This document shows, one piece after another, positions 11,978 through 21,131 of a stretch of DNA of 45,483 nucleotides. The position numbers were made by a program, and so were the translations under genes. Source of the DNA: Cudoniella acicularis (taxonomy: Eukaryota; Ascomycota; Leotiomycetes; Helotiales; Helotiaceae); NCBI GenBank assembly GCA_013054445.1, contig JAAMPI010000284.1:1-45483 (forward strand), given 5' to 3'. How positions within the stretch are numbered: the first letter of the stretch is position 1; every line of letters starts with the position of its first letter. Under the pieces are notes generated by a model. The model had not been told where the DNA came from. It saw only the letters and a program-made list of their open reading frames with translations, and made no database searches.

Positions 11978-12215
11978 AGAGCGAAGAGATAACTAGTTTT
12001 CACATTTGATTGAGCAGAGAGCGAACACATAAATAACAAAACACCAAAGAAACATCTTAACCGTGCTTTTAACAACACAAATATATTTTGCAAACATTGA
12101 GAGCCTTCAGGCATGGGTGTAATAATGAAGAGCAAAGAGCGCACATGCGCAAAAAGTAGAACAGCGCAAAGATATGTCCCGAAATCACACAAAATGATTT
12201 TCCCCATCACTACCA

Positions 12216-13385
12216 TCAGTCCCTCCAAATCGCAGCCAGAGTTCCCGATAACGAATTACGGCTGATCCATTGGGCCCAACACACATGCATCATTTGCGCC
12301 GTATCCCCGTGATAATTAGTATTCGACCAATACCGTAGGAAGGCCAGGACATGGTTAATGGCAGCAATTCTCTGAGGCGTCAATTTTGGTGGTTTGCCCC
12401 AGCATGTTGAGCAAACCCAAAGTAGAAGATCAGATGGCCGAGTACTGGTCTTGTAGAAGCGAATGACGAGATTCGGGCCCGTAAGTCTCCTCATAGCATG
12501 CCAGTTCGCCATGTTTGTCCCAGAGGCTGCAGCTTCGGCATTTTTGATAGTTGCAAAAGATGAAAACTTTGGCATTCCGTCGAAGTTCCAGCCGAACGAT
12601 GGCTGATAACCTAGTGGTAGTATTACTGTGCCGTTGTGTCTGTGGCGCCATTCCCGCTCAAGTGCTAAACGCATTGGAAGGTGAGGTGTGGGAGGAGGGG
12701 TTAGGGAGGCTGCCGTGGCAAATTGTGCTAATGGCGTGTCTGGTTCGAAAAGATAAGTATTTGCAATACTAACATCAGAGTCGGGAGTGCAAAAGGAAAG
12801 AGCTTACTGGGTTGTCGTTTTCTAGGATAAGTAATTGCTGTTGTAGATGGTGGGTGGCAAAGAGCATGTGCTATGATATATCAGTAAGAAATCATTAATA
12901 AGTCCTCTTGAACTGCTTGCTAATTGAGTCTGTAGAAGCAACAGAAAAAACTTCTACCTTTGTCATCTGCTTTCGTGGAAGTCGACGGCGTGTCCGCAGA
13001 GGGTTGAGTGAGGCTGAAAGGTGGCCCTGGCGGAATTAAGGCCTGCAACATTTAGAAACTCAGTAGGAATAAAATGAAGTATAACGCATACCCGTGGTCG
13101 CGGAGACTGTGCGGTGTCGAAACTAGATGTTTTGGCAGCCTGCTGAGATTGTAAGGCCGCGGATCCGGAAGAGGTAGAAGGTGCGAGGTTGGACGGTAGC
13201 GGTAAGGGGTACGGTTCAAGTGTGCCCGCCAGAAGGTTTGCCTGCTCCCACAACACCACACTAATTTGGTACATGGTCATGGCGGCAGCATGGCCGCCTT
13301 GAATGGTCTGCTGGGTGGCATCGAGATACAACTTGGTCGAGATTGTACGGATTGAATCTCTCGTGGGAGACACGGACATCGACAT
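12216..13385 (-). CDS. Unrecognised protein, about 321 residues, three exons (tentative model)
   Basis: I do not recognise this protein. ATG at 13385 (context CACAATG) opens an exon to 13092, followed by 13042-12958 and 12802-12216; these join in phase and use GT-AG borders. The last acceptor is AAG rather than CAG, and an alternative short exon around 12850 cannot be excluded. The N-terminal part is helical (TISTKLYLDATQQT, AAAMTMYQISVVLWEQ), the middle is Pro/Ser-rich and low in complexity, and the C-terminal 150 residues look folded, with many Trp and Cys (LLLWVCSTCWG, MMHVCWAQWIS). No signal peptide or membrane helix is clear. It is transcribed divergently from the Gln-rich gene at 13698. 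The reading frames are long and free of stops, so I think the gene is real, but the borders need RNA evidence. Confidence 0.5.
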
Positions 13386-13697
13386 TGTGGAAATCCTGCA
13401 AAACAGAGATATGATGTGAGGAATCGAGGGAAACCGTAATAGAAATTCGATCTCTGGAAGATGTTGATACGGCGAAGGAGAAAGAAAGGATGGGTGTGCG
13501 AGAGGAGAGAACTTCAGGAACAACAACGCGGCTTAAGCGAACACCCTTCTCCATCCAAGAAAGGAACGAACCCCTGAGTCACGTGAAGGTACAAATCACC
13601 TTGACGCGACTTCCAACTTGGAGTTCTAATTCGTAGCTGCTTCAACTCGAGAATCAACATCTCCAAAGCTGCACAGTTCCAAGTTCCAATCTCCAAG
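13386..13697. promoter_or_regulatory. Shared intergenic region of a divergent gene pair
   Basis: About 310 bases separate the start codons of the minus-strand gene (13385) and the plus-strand Gln-rich gene (13698). On the minus strand, TTTTGCAG directly before the ATG resembles a 3' splice site, so a 5' UTR intron is possible. Co-regulation of the pair is plausible but not shown. Confidence 0.35.
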
Positions 13698-14897
13698 ATG
13701 CAGAGCTGGTGGCCGCCCCCGTTCTACCAGACATACGCGCCGCCGCGTCAAGTGTTTTTCGACACAGCACCCGTCAACAACGCCTCACTCGTCTGCAACG
13801 ATCTTTCGTGCATCCAGTGCTTTGGCACTCGAGCCACTCTGATGCCGCAGCAGACCTGGTATGCTCCTCAGCAGAGCTTCGTTCCTCTTCAATACCAATT
13901 TCAACCTCGTCCCAACTATCAATATCCACTTCAATATCAGCAGCCATTCCAGTCCACCTACCAGCCTGCATATTACCCGCAAATGAATTCTCAACAGACT
14001 GTAGCAAGACAACCCCAAATTTATCAACAAGCTTTGTTCCCTGCCAATCCTTATCCGTACCAACAATACGCGGCCCCTCTTCAGACTTATGCTTCGAATT
14101 CGAACTCCCTGCCACCAATGCAGATGATGCAACCGCTTCTACAACGACGTCCCGCATACACTCAAGCATCTCTAGAGCAGCCTCCGCGCATGCCCATGCA
14201 AGAGCAAGTTCGCCCTCAAAACTTTGTTCAACAACAACAACCTGCGCCACCAATGCAACTCCTGGGACCCGTAGTAGCACCTCAAGCCTTCGTCGAACGA
14301 GAAACCGTCCCATTATTTCGATTCCAAAGTCAAAGTTCCTCTCCCGATTACCACCCGCCTCCAAGTGCCACTAGCCGCAACATAAAGAAGGAGCACCCTA
14401 AGCAGAAGAAAAAGACGAAGAAGGAGAAAAAGCGGAAAGCAAAGAAGAGCAAAGACAGATCTCCCGAAGTGACCGAGTCATCTCCCGCGCCCGAGCAACA
14501 ACGCAGCGACAGAGTTTCCTGCCGCAAGTGCGAGGAAAAAGGACTTGATCACCTCGAAGAACTCAGAAAGGAAGCAGCAGCTCGTTCCCAGAACCAGAAT
14601 CAAAACCAAGTCCAAATCCGACAGCAAGAAACTGACGAATCAGCACCTCCCTCTTCCATCGTCTCTCCCTCCGCAGATGCCGCAAGAAGGAAAGCAATAA
14701 AGCTCGAGCAGGGCCGAAAGGAGCAGCCAGCAGTACTTCCTCGAACAAATGAAATAGATTTGGCACAACAGCAACCGAGAAGAAGGAAGAGAGAACCGGA
14801 TGACGAAGGTCTTGATCTTTATGATATTCCGGCATTTGTTCCAAATGACTCTAATGGAAGTGGAGGAATTGCGAAGAAGCGCCGGAGAAGGGGGTGA
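13698..14897 (+). CDS. Gln/Pro/Tyr-rich disordered protein with basic C-terminus, 399 residues
   Basis: This is a single-exon, uninterrupted frame starting in a good context (AAGATGC). Residues 1-210 are dominated by Gln, Pro and Tyr (PLQYQFQPRPNYQYPLQYQQ) and resemble low-complexity or prion-like regions. A Lys-rich block (KQKKKTKKEKKRKAKKSK) near residue 240 and a terminal KKRRRR are strong candidate nuclear localisation signals. A short conserved-looking segment (VSCRKCEEKGLDHLEELRKEA) with a CxxC pair and coiled-coil potential sits in the middle, with another CxxC (CNDLSCIQC) near residue 33. No catalytic domain is visible. A nuclear scaffold or regulatory role is a guess from composition only. 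Confidence 0.75.
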   Translation: MQSWWPPPFYQTYAPPRQVFFDTAPVNNASLVCNDLSCIQCFGTRATLMPQQTWYAPQQSFVPLQYQFQPRPNYQYPLQYQQPFQSTYQPAYYPQMNSQQTVARQPQIYQQALFPANPYPYQQYAAPLQTYASNSNSLPPMQMMQPLLQRRPAYTQASLEQPPRMPMQEQVRPQNFVQQQQPAPPMQLLGPVVAPQAFVERETVPLFRFQSQSSSPDYHPPPSATSRNIKKEHPKQKKKTKKEKKRKAKKSKDRSPEVTESSPAPEQQRSDRVSCRKCEEKGLDHLEELRKEAAARSQNQNQNQVQIRQQETDESAPPSSIVSPSADAARRKAIKLEQGRKEQPAVLPRTNEIDLAQQQPRRRKREPDDEGLDLYDIPAFVPNDSNGSGGIAKKRRRRG

Positions 14898-15333
14898 TTG
14901 GTCGAGCGTATGAGGCTAGTTCATGGTGCTTGTAGAGTTGTATTCTTCGTTGGGTTATTGAGATGATAAATTGCTCCTCAAACACGGGGAGGGTAGTACA
15001 TATTATCTGCAATGCTTTCAGGAAGTCGGTATGTTTTGTAAGCAGAGTCTGACTGATGGATTATCCCTAGCTGGCGATTGTGCGTGTGTGGTTCCTGTCG
15101 CTTACAAAAGAGTTCTGAGCTTCTCTTGCCATATGTTTTAGCAACTCGCGGTGGACATGGACGGAATTCGGCAAACGGGAATAGCAGATACTTGCCCAAA
15201 GTTAGATGCTCAACTTGAGTCTTAGCTTATAAACTTAATCAAGTTTTGTGTTCCAAACTTAAGAATGCTTTCCACTTCATTAATTTTCCCCTAGCTCTTC
15301 CAAACAAGAATCCATCGCGAATTAGCGACAATT
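14898..15333. other. Convergent 3' regions
   Basis: The stretch lies between the ends of two convergent genes. I see no coding potential. Confidence 0.4.
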
Positions 15334-16495
15334 CTAAGTCTCCTTAGACTCTCTCTTCATCCTACTCCTCATCGACTGCCAAACCGGGCCTCTCGCCTCA
15401 ACTAACTCACTCTTCCACGGCGCACTCGCCTTATGCCCCATCCCTCCGTCCTCCCCTTTTACCCCCTCAACTGGTTACTTCGCTTGCCCTACACACATTT
15501 CGCACCAGCTATCAGCCAAAATACTCCCTCCCTCCTTTGCCGCCATAAAATTCCAGAAGTCGACTCACCGAGACCAAAAGGTGTCATATTACTATAAATC
15601 GTCTCCCAATTTCCCGCTAGAACAACATACGTCTCATGACTCAAACCAATATTCCTATGCTTCATATTAACAGAAGTATAAAACGTCATTTCCTTCTGGT
15701 GCAAGTTGGCGTTCGCGAATGCTTGCGGATGTTCTAGGGTTTTCCAGTACGAGATTCAGGTTATGACGTTGCTGTCTTCGTCTTCGGTTGCGATGAGAGT
15801 TGAGGTTTTGCCGAGATCTGGGGATTGGTGGTTACAAGGGGGTGGGTAAATGGGTGGGTGACTGGTCGGCTTTTCTTGAAAAAAGGAGTGGATGAGGGAG
15901 CGGGTGGAGGGATAGAGGGAGTGAGTAAAAAAGTGAGTGGAAGGATGGATGAGGTGGATCTTACAGCCCCATTTCTCTCTATTGGCAGCTAGATCACGCC
16001 ACATGCCAGAAAACAATTCCACTGTTTCCGAAACCCCTGTGCGAATCATCCTTGTGCTAAACTGCAAACCAATCATCACGATTCATGTCAGCTCAGCCAC
16101 AAAAAACTGTTATCTCCTCTTCATTTCCCCGCCTTAAAATAAAAAAAATCTAAGCCGAGTTCTAAACAAAAACACAGATACGAATTCGACCTCGCCCCCA
16201 AAATAAAAACCACGAGTCCCCTCTCACCAGGCCGCTCAGGAATCGAACCATCCTTATTAACGAGTTGCACAGTCATCCTTCCGAATCGTGTTTTCTTATT
16301 ACCAGGAGAAAGGATCACATCCCATCGCAGTAGGTAATTCCTCCCCACGCGGTAGGCTATTATGAGCACGGCTGTCAAAACGACAATTCGATTTGGGTAG
16401 ATTAGAACGAGTAGTGCTTGGAGAAAGGCGCCCGTGTAGAGCCACGTATCGGCTTTGAAGTCGTCTCGAAGTGCTGTGAGAACTTGTGGAGCCAT
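15334..16495 (-). pseudogene. DUF4188-family protein, four exons, two in-frame stops
   Basis: Exons 16495-16182, 16056-15965, 15817-15569 and 15488-15334 join in phase with GT-AG introns to a 270-codon frame, the usual size for fungal DUF4188 proteins. The N-terminus has a membrane helix (LYTGAFLQALLVLIYP, then VVLTAVLIIAYRVG). The domain follows: DGSIPERPGERGLVVFILGA, MWRDLAANREKWGYLG, ISYWKTLEHPQAFANA, HRNIGLSHETYVVLAGNWET and an ARGPVWQSM ending. Frame and splice sites are intact, but TGA (15756-15758) comes just before ISYWK and TAA lies just after the last splice junction, where relatives usually have a residue such as Trp (QAK-stop-PVEG). DUF4188 proteins resemble small haem-dependent monooxygenase-type folds; function is unknown. 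Stops without indels fit C:G-to-T:A mutation. Confidence 0.8.
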
Positions 16496-18788
16496 TGAGC
16501 TGTAAAAATTGGTTTGAAATGAGAGATTAAAGCTAGGGAATCGAGATATTGTTTGGATGGCGAGGTCAATGAAAGAGCTTCTTGGAGTTGGAGATCCAGA
16601 ATTTCGTGAATGGGGGAATGAGAACACCCTGTTTTTCCCAGCCAATATCAGCTCCAACTCCGAAAAGATGCACTTGTGTTGGTTCCAACATCAATTGCAG
16701 CCTCGTGATAATGCACATCAAGTTTACGTAAAAGGGGTTTACATCACTACTACTCGGCCCTGAATGCCCGGGAACAAGCGAAAATAGGAATAAGTTATTT
16801 AAAACAAGGTAATATACCCACAGTAGGATAGTAATTTAGACCTTTTAAGTGATCTATAGAGCTCTACCTATTAAGTAGATATCTTTCCAGTTAACGAAGT
16901 TGAGTTACTTTGCTACTGTGGAGTATTACAAGTTTGACTAGAATAGGAACCCTACGGACCGGGCAATTAGAAAATACCGCATCGAGGATACAGTAAGCGT
17001 ACTCCGTGTCCCGTTGCGGTTGGTAAACTTGTAAGGTTAGCGAGGGAGTTTTGCTTCTTCGACTATCGACAGCTGACGCATTCACGTTCCTCCTACTGGC
17101 TCCTCGCCTCTGATCCGAGCTGCCCCTGGTTCTCTTGTAGGACGATGCGAATTGATGTAGTGCATCCAACCCCAAATGCCCCGCTAGTGGGATATTAAGG
17201 CCTCTGTACGGAGTATGCGATTTCCGATTGAACTGTTGTCAGTTGTCGCCTGAAAGGAAATCTTCAGTATCTCCATCCTTAGGTTAGCGGTATTATATTC
17301 GACGGCAGATTCTTATTTGGGAATCGCATTTGGAGTAAAGAGGGAATTTTTGGTATGCAGGTCGAATAATGGGAAATATTATTAACAGTTAGTTTACTTG
17401 ATTCCTAAGGACTTGGATATCTTTAAAGCCGAAACCAAAACAAGGGATAACAATTATTATAATGTACATTTATTTATATCTGCCCGCCTATCATACTTTC
17501 CCCTTCCTGTTTCCCTGTCTCCAACTGCTTTCTTTGAATTAATTTCCTCCCACCAGGAATGAAAGTCCATCCATCACACACGCCTTCTTCCAAGGTCTAT
17601 TCCAATATTGCGTTTATAAGCACATATTGCACAACATGAAGTAGAATGTTCCCAATCATTCTGTCTGCCTTGGAGATCAAAAGCATATATACCGAGACGC
17701 CAACGTCTCTGATCTCAGAGTATAATAGCTAACCTGACAGTCAAAACTTTTCACTATTTGACTGTCGTGAGCTGGTTCCTTTCGAAGTCCCCGTTCCATA
17801 AGTTCTTGTTCTCCAAGTCTCTCGTAGGAGTTCACGATAAGCTTGTGATTACGAGAGCTTCTGGCGTCCGTTTTACTTTCCTCAGTACGCCGAGAGTGAT
17901 TGGAACTACGAACAAAACTCCGGGATAAAAACATTGATTTAACCAGTGATGGCCCCTAATTTGAGTGAAGAGATATATATATATATTCCATTTTTGACCT
18001 ATGGTTTGAAAGAATTTCGGGGTGATTGGAAGAGAGGCACGCGAAATGACGCTGGGAATTTCTGCGTAAGTCTAAAGGCCTATGCGGATGTAATATCTCC
18101 AGTGTCTATAAGCAGAACAGCTTGGTATAGAGGAATGATAGAGGTAACAAACGCGCTTGACATATTATTAGCTTTTTTTCGCTGTAGAGAGATCAGAATG
18201 CTCACAATAGTCCGACCATAAAGATAGTACAAATAGCAAGCTTTCTTTTTTCTCATGTTATTTCGAAGATTTCAAATAAAGTTACAATAAAATAGACTAT
18301 AGTTATGAGAATAGTTAAAGAATGTGTGCTCCACCATATTAAGTCTGACTTTCGCACTAGAACAAATATGTTTCATATTAAGTCAAAATAGAAATTTTGA
18401 GGACAAAGATCGTAACACCGTAGATAATAGCAGAAGCTTTTATCAACTGCTTGGCCTATCAACTCGATTTTCCTCTCAGATGTATCAGTATCCAACTCGG
18501 ATCTCATAACCCCCACCTTACCTTACATTTTGGAGGTTCAAGGAGAAACAGCGTCCTGAACATTTTGCTCCAGGTGCATACATAATTTTGACGTATAAAT
18601 GTAGCGCTGTAGCTGCATAGGCAGGCGTTAATATTTTGACTTTTACGAAGAGTGAGATATTGTAGGGACCCCACGCGAGGGTCCAAAATTCATAGTTGTG
18701 AGAAGTATCGGTAGCAGAATGTTGGAGACCGGGGTGGTACCGGCATTTTTAGTCAATGGTGGCAATGAAGGGTTATAATGGTTTTATT
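16496..18788. other. Long gene-poor AT-rich region
   Basis: I find no credible gene in about 2.3 kb. Small frames here are short, have no recognisable domain and lack sensible start contexts. An (AT)n run occurs at about 17974-17986. The composition suggests decayed repeat DNA, but I cannot assign it to an element family by eye. Confidence 0.4.
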
Positions 18789-18885
18789 GAAATCAACATG
18801 AGCGTTTATCCAATGAAAAGTCTTCTAATACGAACTGAAATTGACATGGGTGTTTTATCCAAATAAAAGTCCTCTAATGCAAACG
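18789..18885 (+). repeat. Tandem direct repeat, two diverged copies of about 48 bp
   Basis: Copy 1 (18789-18836) begins GAAATCAACATGAGCGTTTA and copy 2 (18837-18885) begins GAAATTGACATGGGTGTTTT. Both continue with TATCCAA...AAAAGTC.TCTAAT. Most differences look like transitions. It lies just upstream of the MFS relic. Confidence 0.7.
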
Positions 18886-18972
18886 AGATGCTATTGTTAC
18901 ACACACCGCAGCATACGCTCGGAGTAGTTGCTTGCACCAGCTGAATAAACATCATACAGGTTATGTCTGACA

Positions 18973-20505
18973 ATGTTCCTTACAAATCTGGAAGTTCCAA
19001 TTGTTAGTACCTCTTTGGTAGGAATTACCAATGAGTTGAGTGGCTTCAGTAGGAGCAGCTGCAAGTCGTTTCCTTACCTCAGTGATATATTATCTGAGTC
19101 TAAACTCTAAAAGCACCGTGTTTCGCTCTCTTCAAGGAATTGGCGGCTTGGGTATCTACTCTTTGTGTCTGATGATTTTCTTCGAGCTTGTTGCTACCAC
19201 CTTTTCCTTCTCACTATTACTCGGACCTATTATCGATGGAGCAATAAACGACTCGTCGGCTTGGAGATGGGTGTTTTTGCTCAAGTAAGCCCCAAATTTT
19301 GATTGTCTACTAATACCGCGTCTCTAATAATTGCTTTTACTAGTGTCCCAGTTGGTTTGATTGGCTTGTGTATATTGGGTATTTGTTTACCAAGAGACTT
19401 CCCACATCAGGGAATGCAAGTTTCAGCTCTCACGAGAGCAGCCGCTCGGTCAAAACTCGCCTCTTCTTTCAAACGTGTTGACTTCCTGGGGGCCTTTCTA
19501 TTGCTCACTGCGACAGTGCTCTTAGTCACTGGACTTGAAGAAGCTGTTGTAGGCTACGCATGGAACTCTCCATTCGTCATTTCCATGTTAACGATCTTAG
19601 GCATGACTTGGATATCTTTTATTGCATGGTCAAGATTTACCACCGTGGCTGCTGGTATTCAAGAACCTATTTTCCCGTGGCGTTTTGTTCAGAGCCGAAT
19701 ATGGACTGGGATGCTCTTGTAAGCATCTGTTTTGATTCTTCTCATACTTTGGTGAATGTTGTATTGATTCGCTCACCCAGATGCGGGTTCTTCTTAGGGG
19801 CTCCATTTACGGTCGCCATCTTCCAAATACCACAGAGATATCAGGTCGTAAACGGTCTGACCCCCCTCAACGCTGGCATCCGACTTCTACCGTTCACATT
19901 TTCTTGTCCAGTAGGTTCTACTGCCTCATCAGTTCTAGTTGGAAAGTTGAAAGTTCCACCACTGTACATGGTGATCACGGCGGCTTCAATGCAGGTACTC
20001 GGGTTTGGGCTGATGACAATTTTACCCAATACAATTGAAATCAAGAAGGAGCAATATGTTTACGAGTTGATCGCGGCCTAAGGTACCGGCAGCAATATCA
20101 ACACACTAATATTAAAGACGCCTTTCACAGTGCCTAAGCAGGATCAATGTGAGTAATAATTTGTTGATAATCAAGGCTGTTTGTGTTAACCCCTTAATAG
20201 CAGTGGCAGTAGGGTCTTTAAAACAATTTCGTTATATGGGTGGTGCAATTGGGCTCGCAATCGTTTCAAATGTCTTGAATGGCTATGTCAAAACAGGTCT
20301 TTCGGGCGTATTGCAACAGTAGGAGGTTGCTATATTGCTTCAAACGAGTTCAATCGCGGACACCTTTGCACCGGAAATGCAGGAGAGAATCAGAGGGGTT
20401 TTCGCAGACGGTTACACGCTCCAGATGAAGATACTTGTGGGCTTGTCAGCCGGTCAACTTCCAGCATCCCTTCTCATGTGGCAAAAGAAGCAAATCGTTG
20501 TCTAA
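18973..20505 (+). pseudogene. Decayed DHA-type MFS transporter (14-TM type)
   Basis: The product would export drugs or toxic metabolites by proton antiport. The reading starts at ATG 18973 (MFLTNLEVPIVSTSLVGITN, TM1) and then loses about 40-50 residues with a frame change near 19060. It resumes with VFRSLQGIGGLGIYSLCL, SSAWRWVFLLNVPVGLIGL (across an intron at 19284-19343), RVDFLGAFLLLTATVLLVTG, GFFLGAPFTVAIFQIPQRYQ (after an intron beginning near 19719), FRYMGGAIGLAIVSNVLNGY (after an intron near 20151-20201) and the typical C-terminus QMKILVGLSAGQLPASLLMW. In-frame stops occur after VYELIAA (TAA, about 20079-20081) and after GVLQQ (TAG, about 20321-20323); CAA-to-TAA and CAG-to-TAG would explain them. 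The internal deletion and the stops make it a pseudogene. Confidence 0.8.
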
Positions 20506-21131
20506 TGTGATTTATGTGGACACAGAGGTGGCTCAAGTCGTTTGGTTAAACCTGGGGAAACCTGGTAATACTTGGAATTGAGGTATGTGTAGTCAAAACT
20601 TGCTTTCAATTCTCAAACCCCTGTGTTGAGAAAGAAATGATAGATGGCCCAGTTTTACATTTCATGCATTTGAAACCCGTAGAACCCATACACCGGATAT
20701 TATATTCCAGACAGGGAGTGGGAAGAGAAAGCAATCCAAGGCAACATTATGAGAACAAGTGTGGCCTTTTGAAAAGGGGTAGAATAACCTAAGCATTTTT
20801 ATTTTCAATTAATTAATTTTCCCTCCCACTCACTAATCAAAATCCTGAGTGCCTGTCATATCATATCATATCATATTACATCCCCGTCCCCATCCCCTGC
20901 CATGCTCGTCGCTAATGCTGAAAATGCCAAAAAACCCCCAAAATGATGGTTCAATCCTCGCTTGCATCGCTATGAAGAAATATGTATGCAGCAGAAGCAA
21001 AACAAAATCCCCACCCAAAAGGTACAAAAGAAGAGAAGGAATCTCATGCAAACTTCAGTCCCACAGCCGTGGTCATCATAATCGTCAACAGCAAAACTCA
21101 TAACTCATAACTCATCAACAAATCAAATCGT
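20506..21131. other. Spacer between convergent MFS relic and DUF8035 gene
   Basis: I see no gene. A short ATATC repeat (ATATCATATCATATCATATT, about 20858) and A-rich stretches near 20990-21030 are present; the right part is probably the DUF8035 3' UTR. Confidence 0.4.

Noticed and set aside
13709..14374. 221-codon plus-strand frame within the Gln-rich gene
   Set aside because: Shadow frame of a repetitive Gln/Pro-rich sequence; the 399-codon frame has the better start and the nuclear signals.
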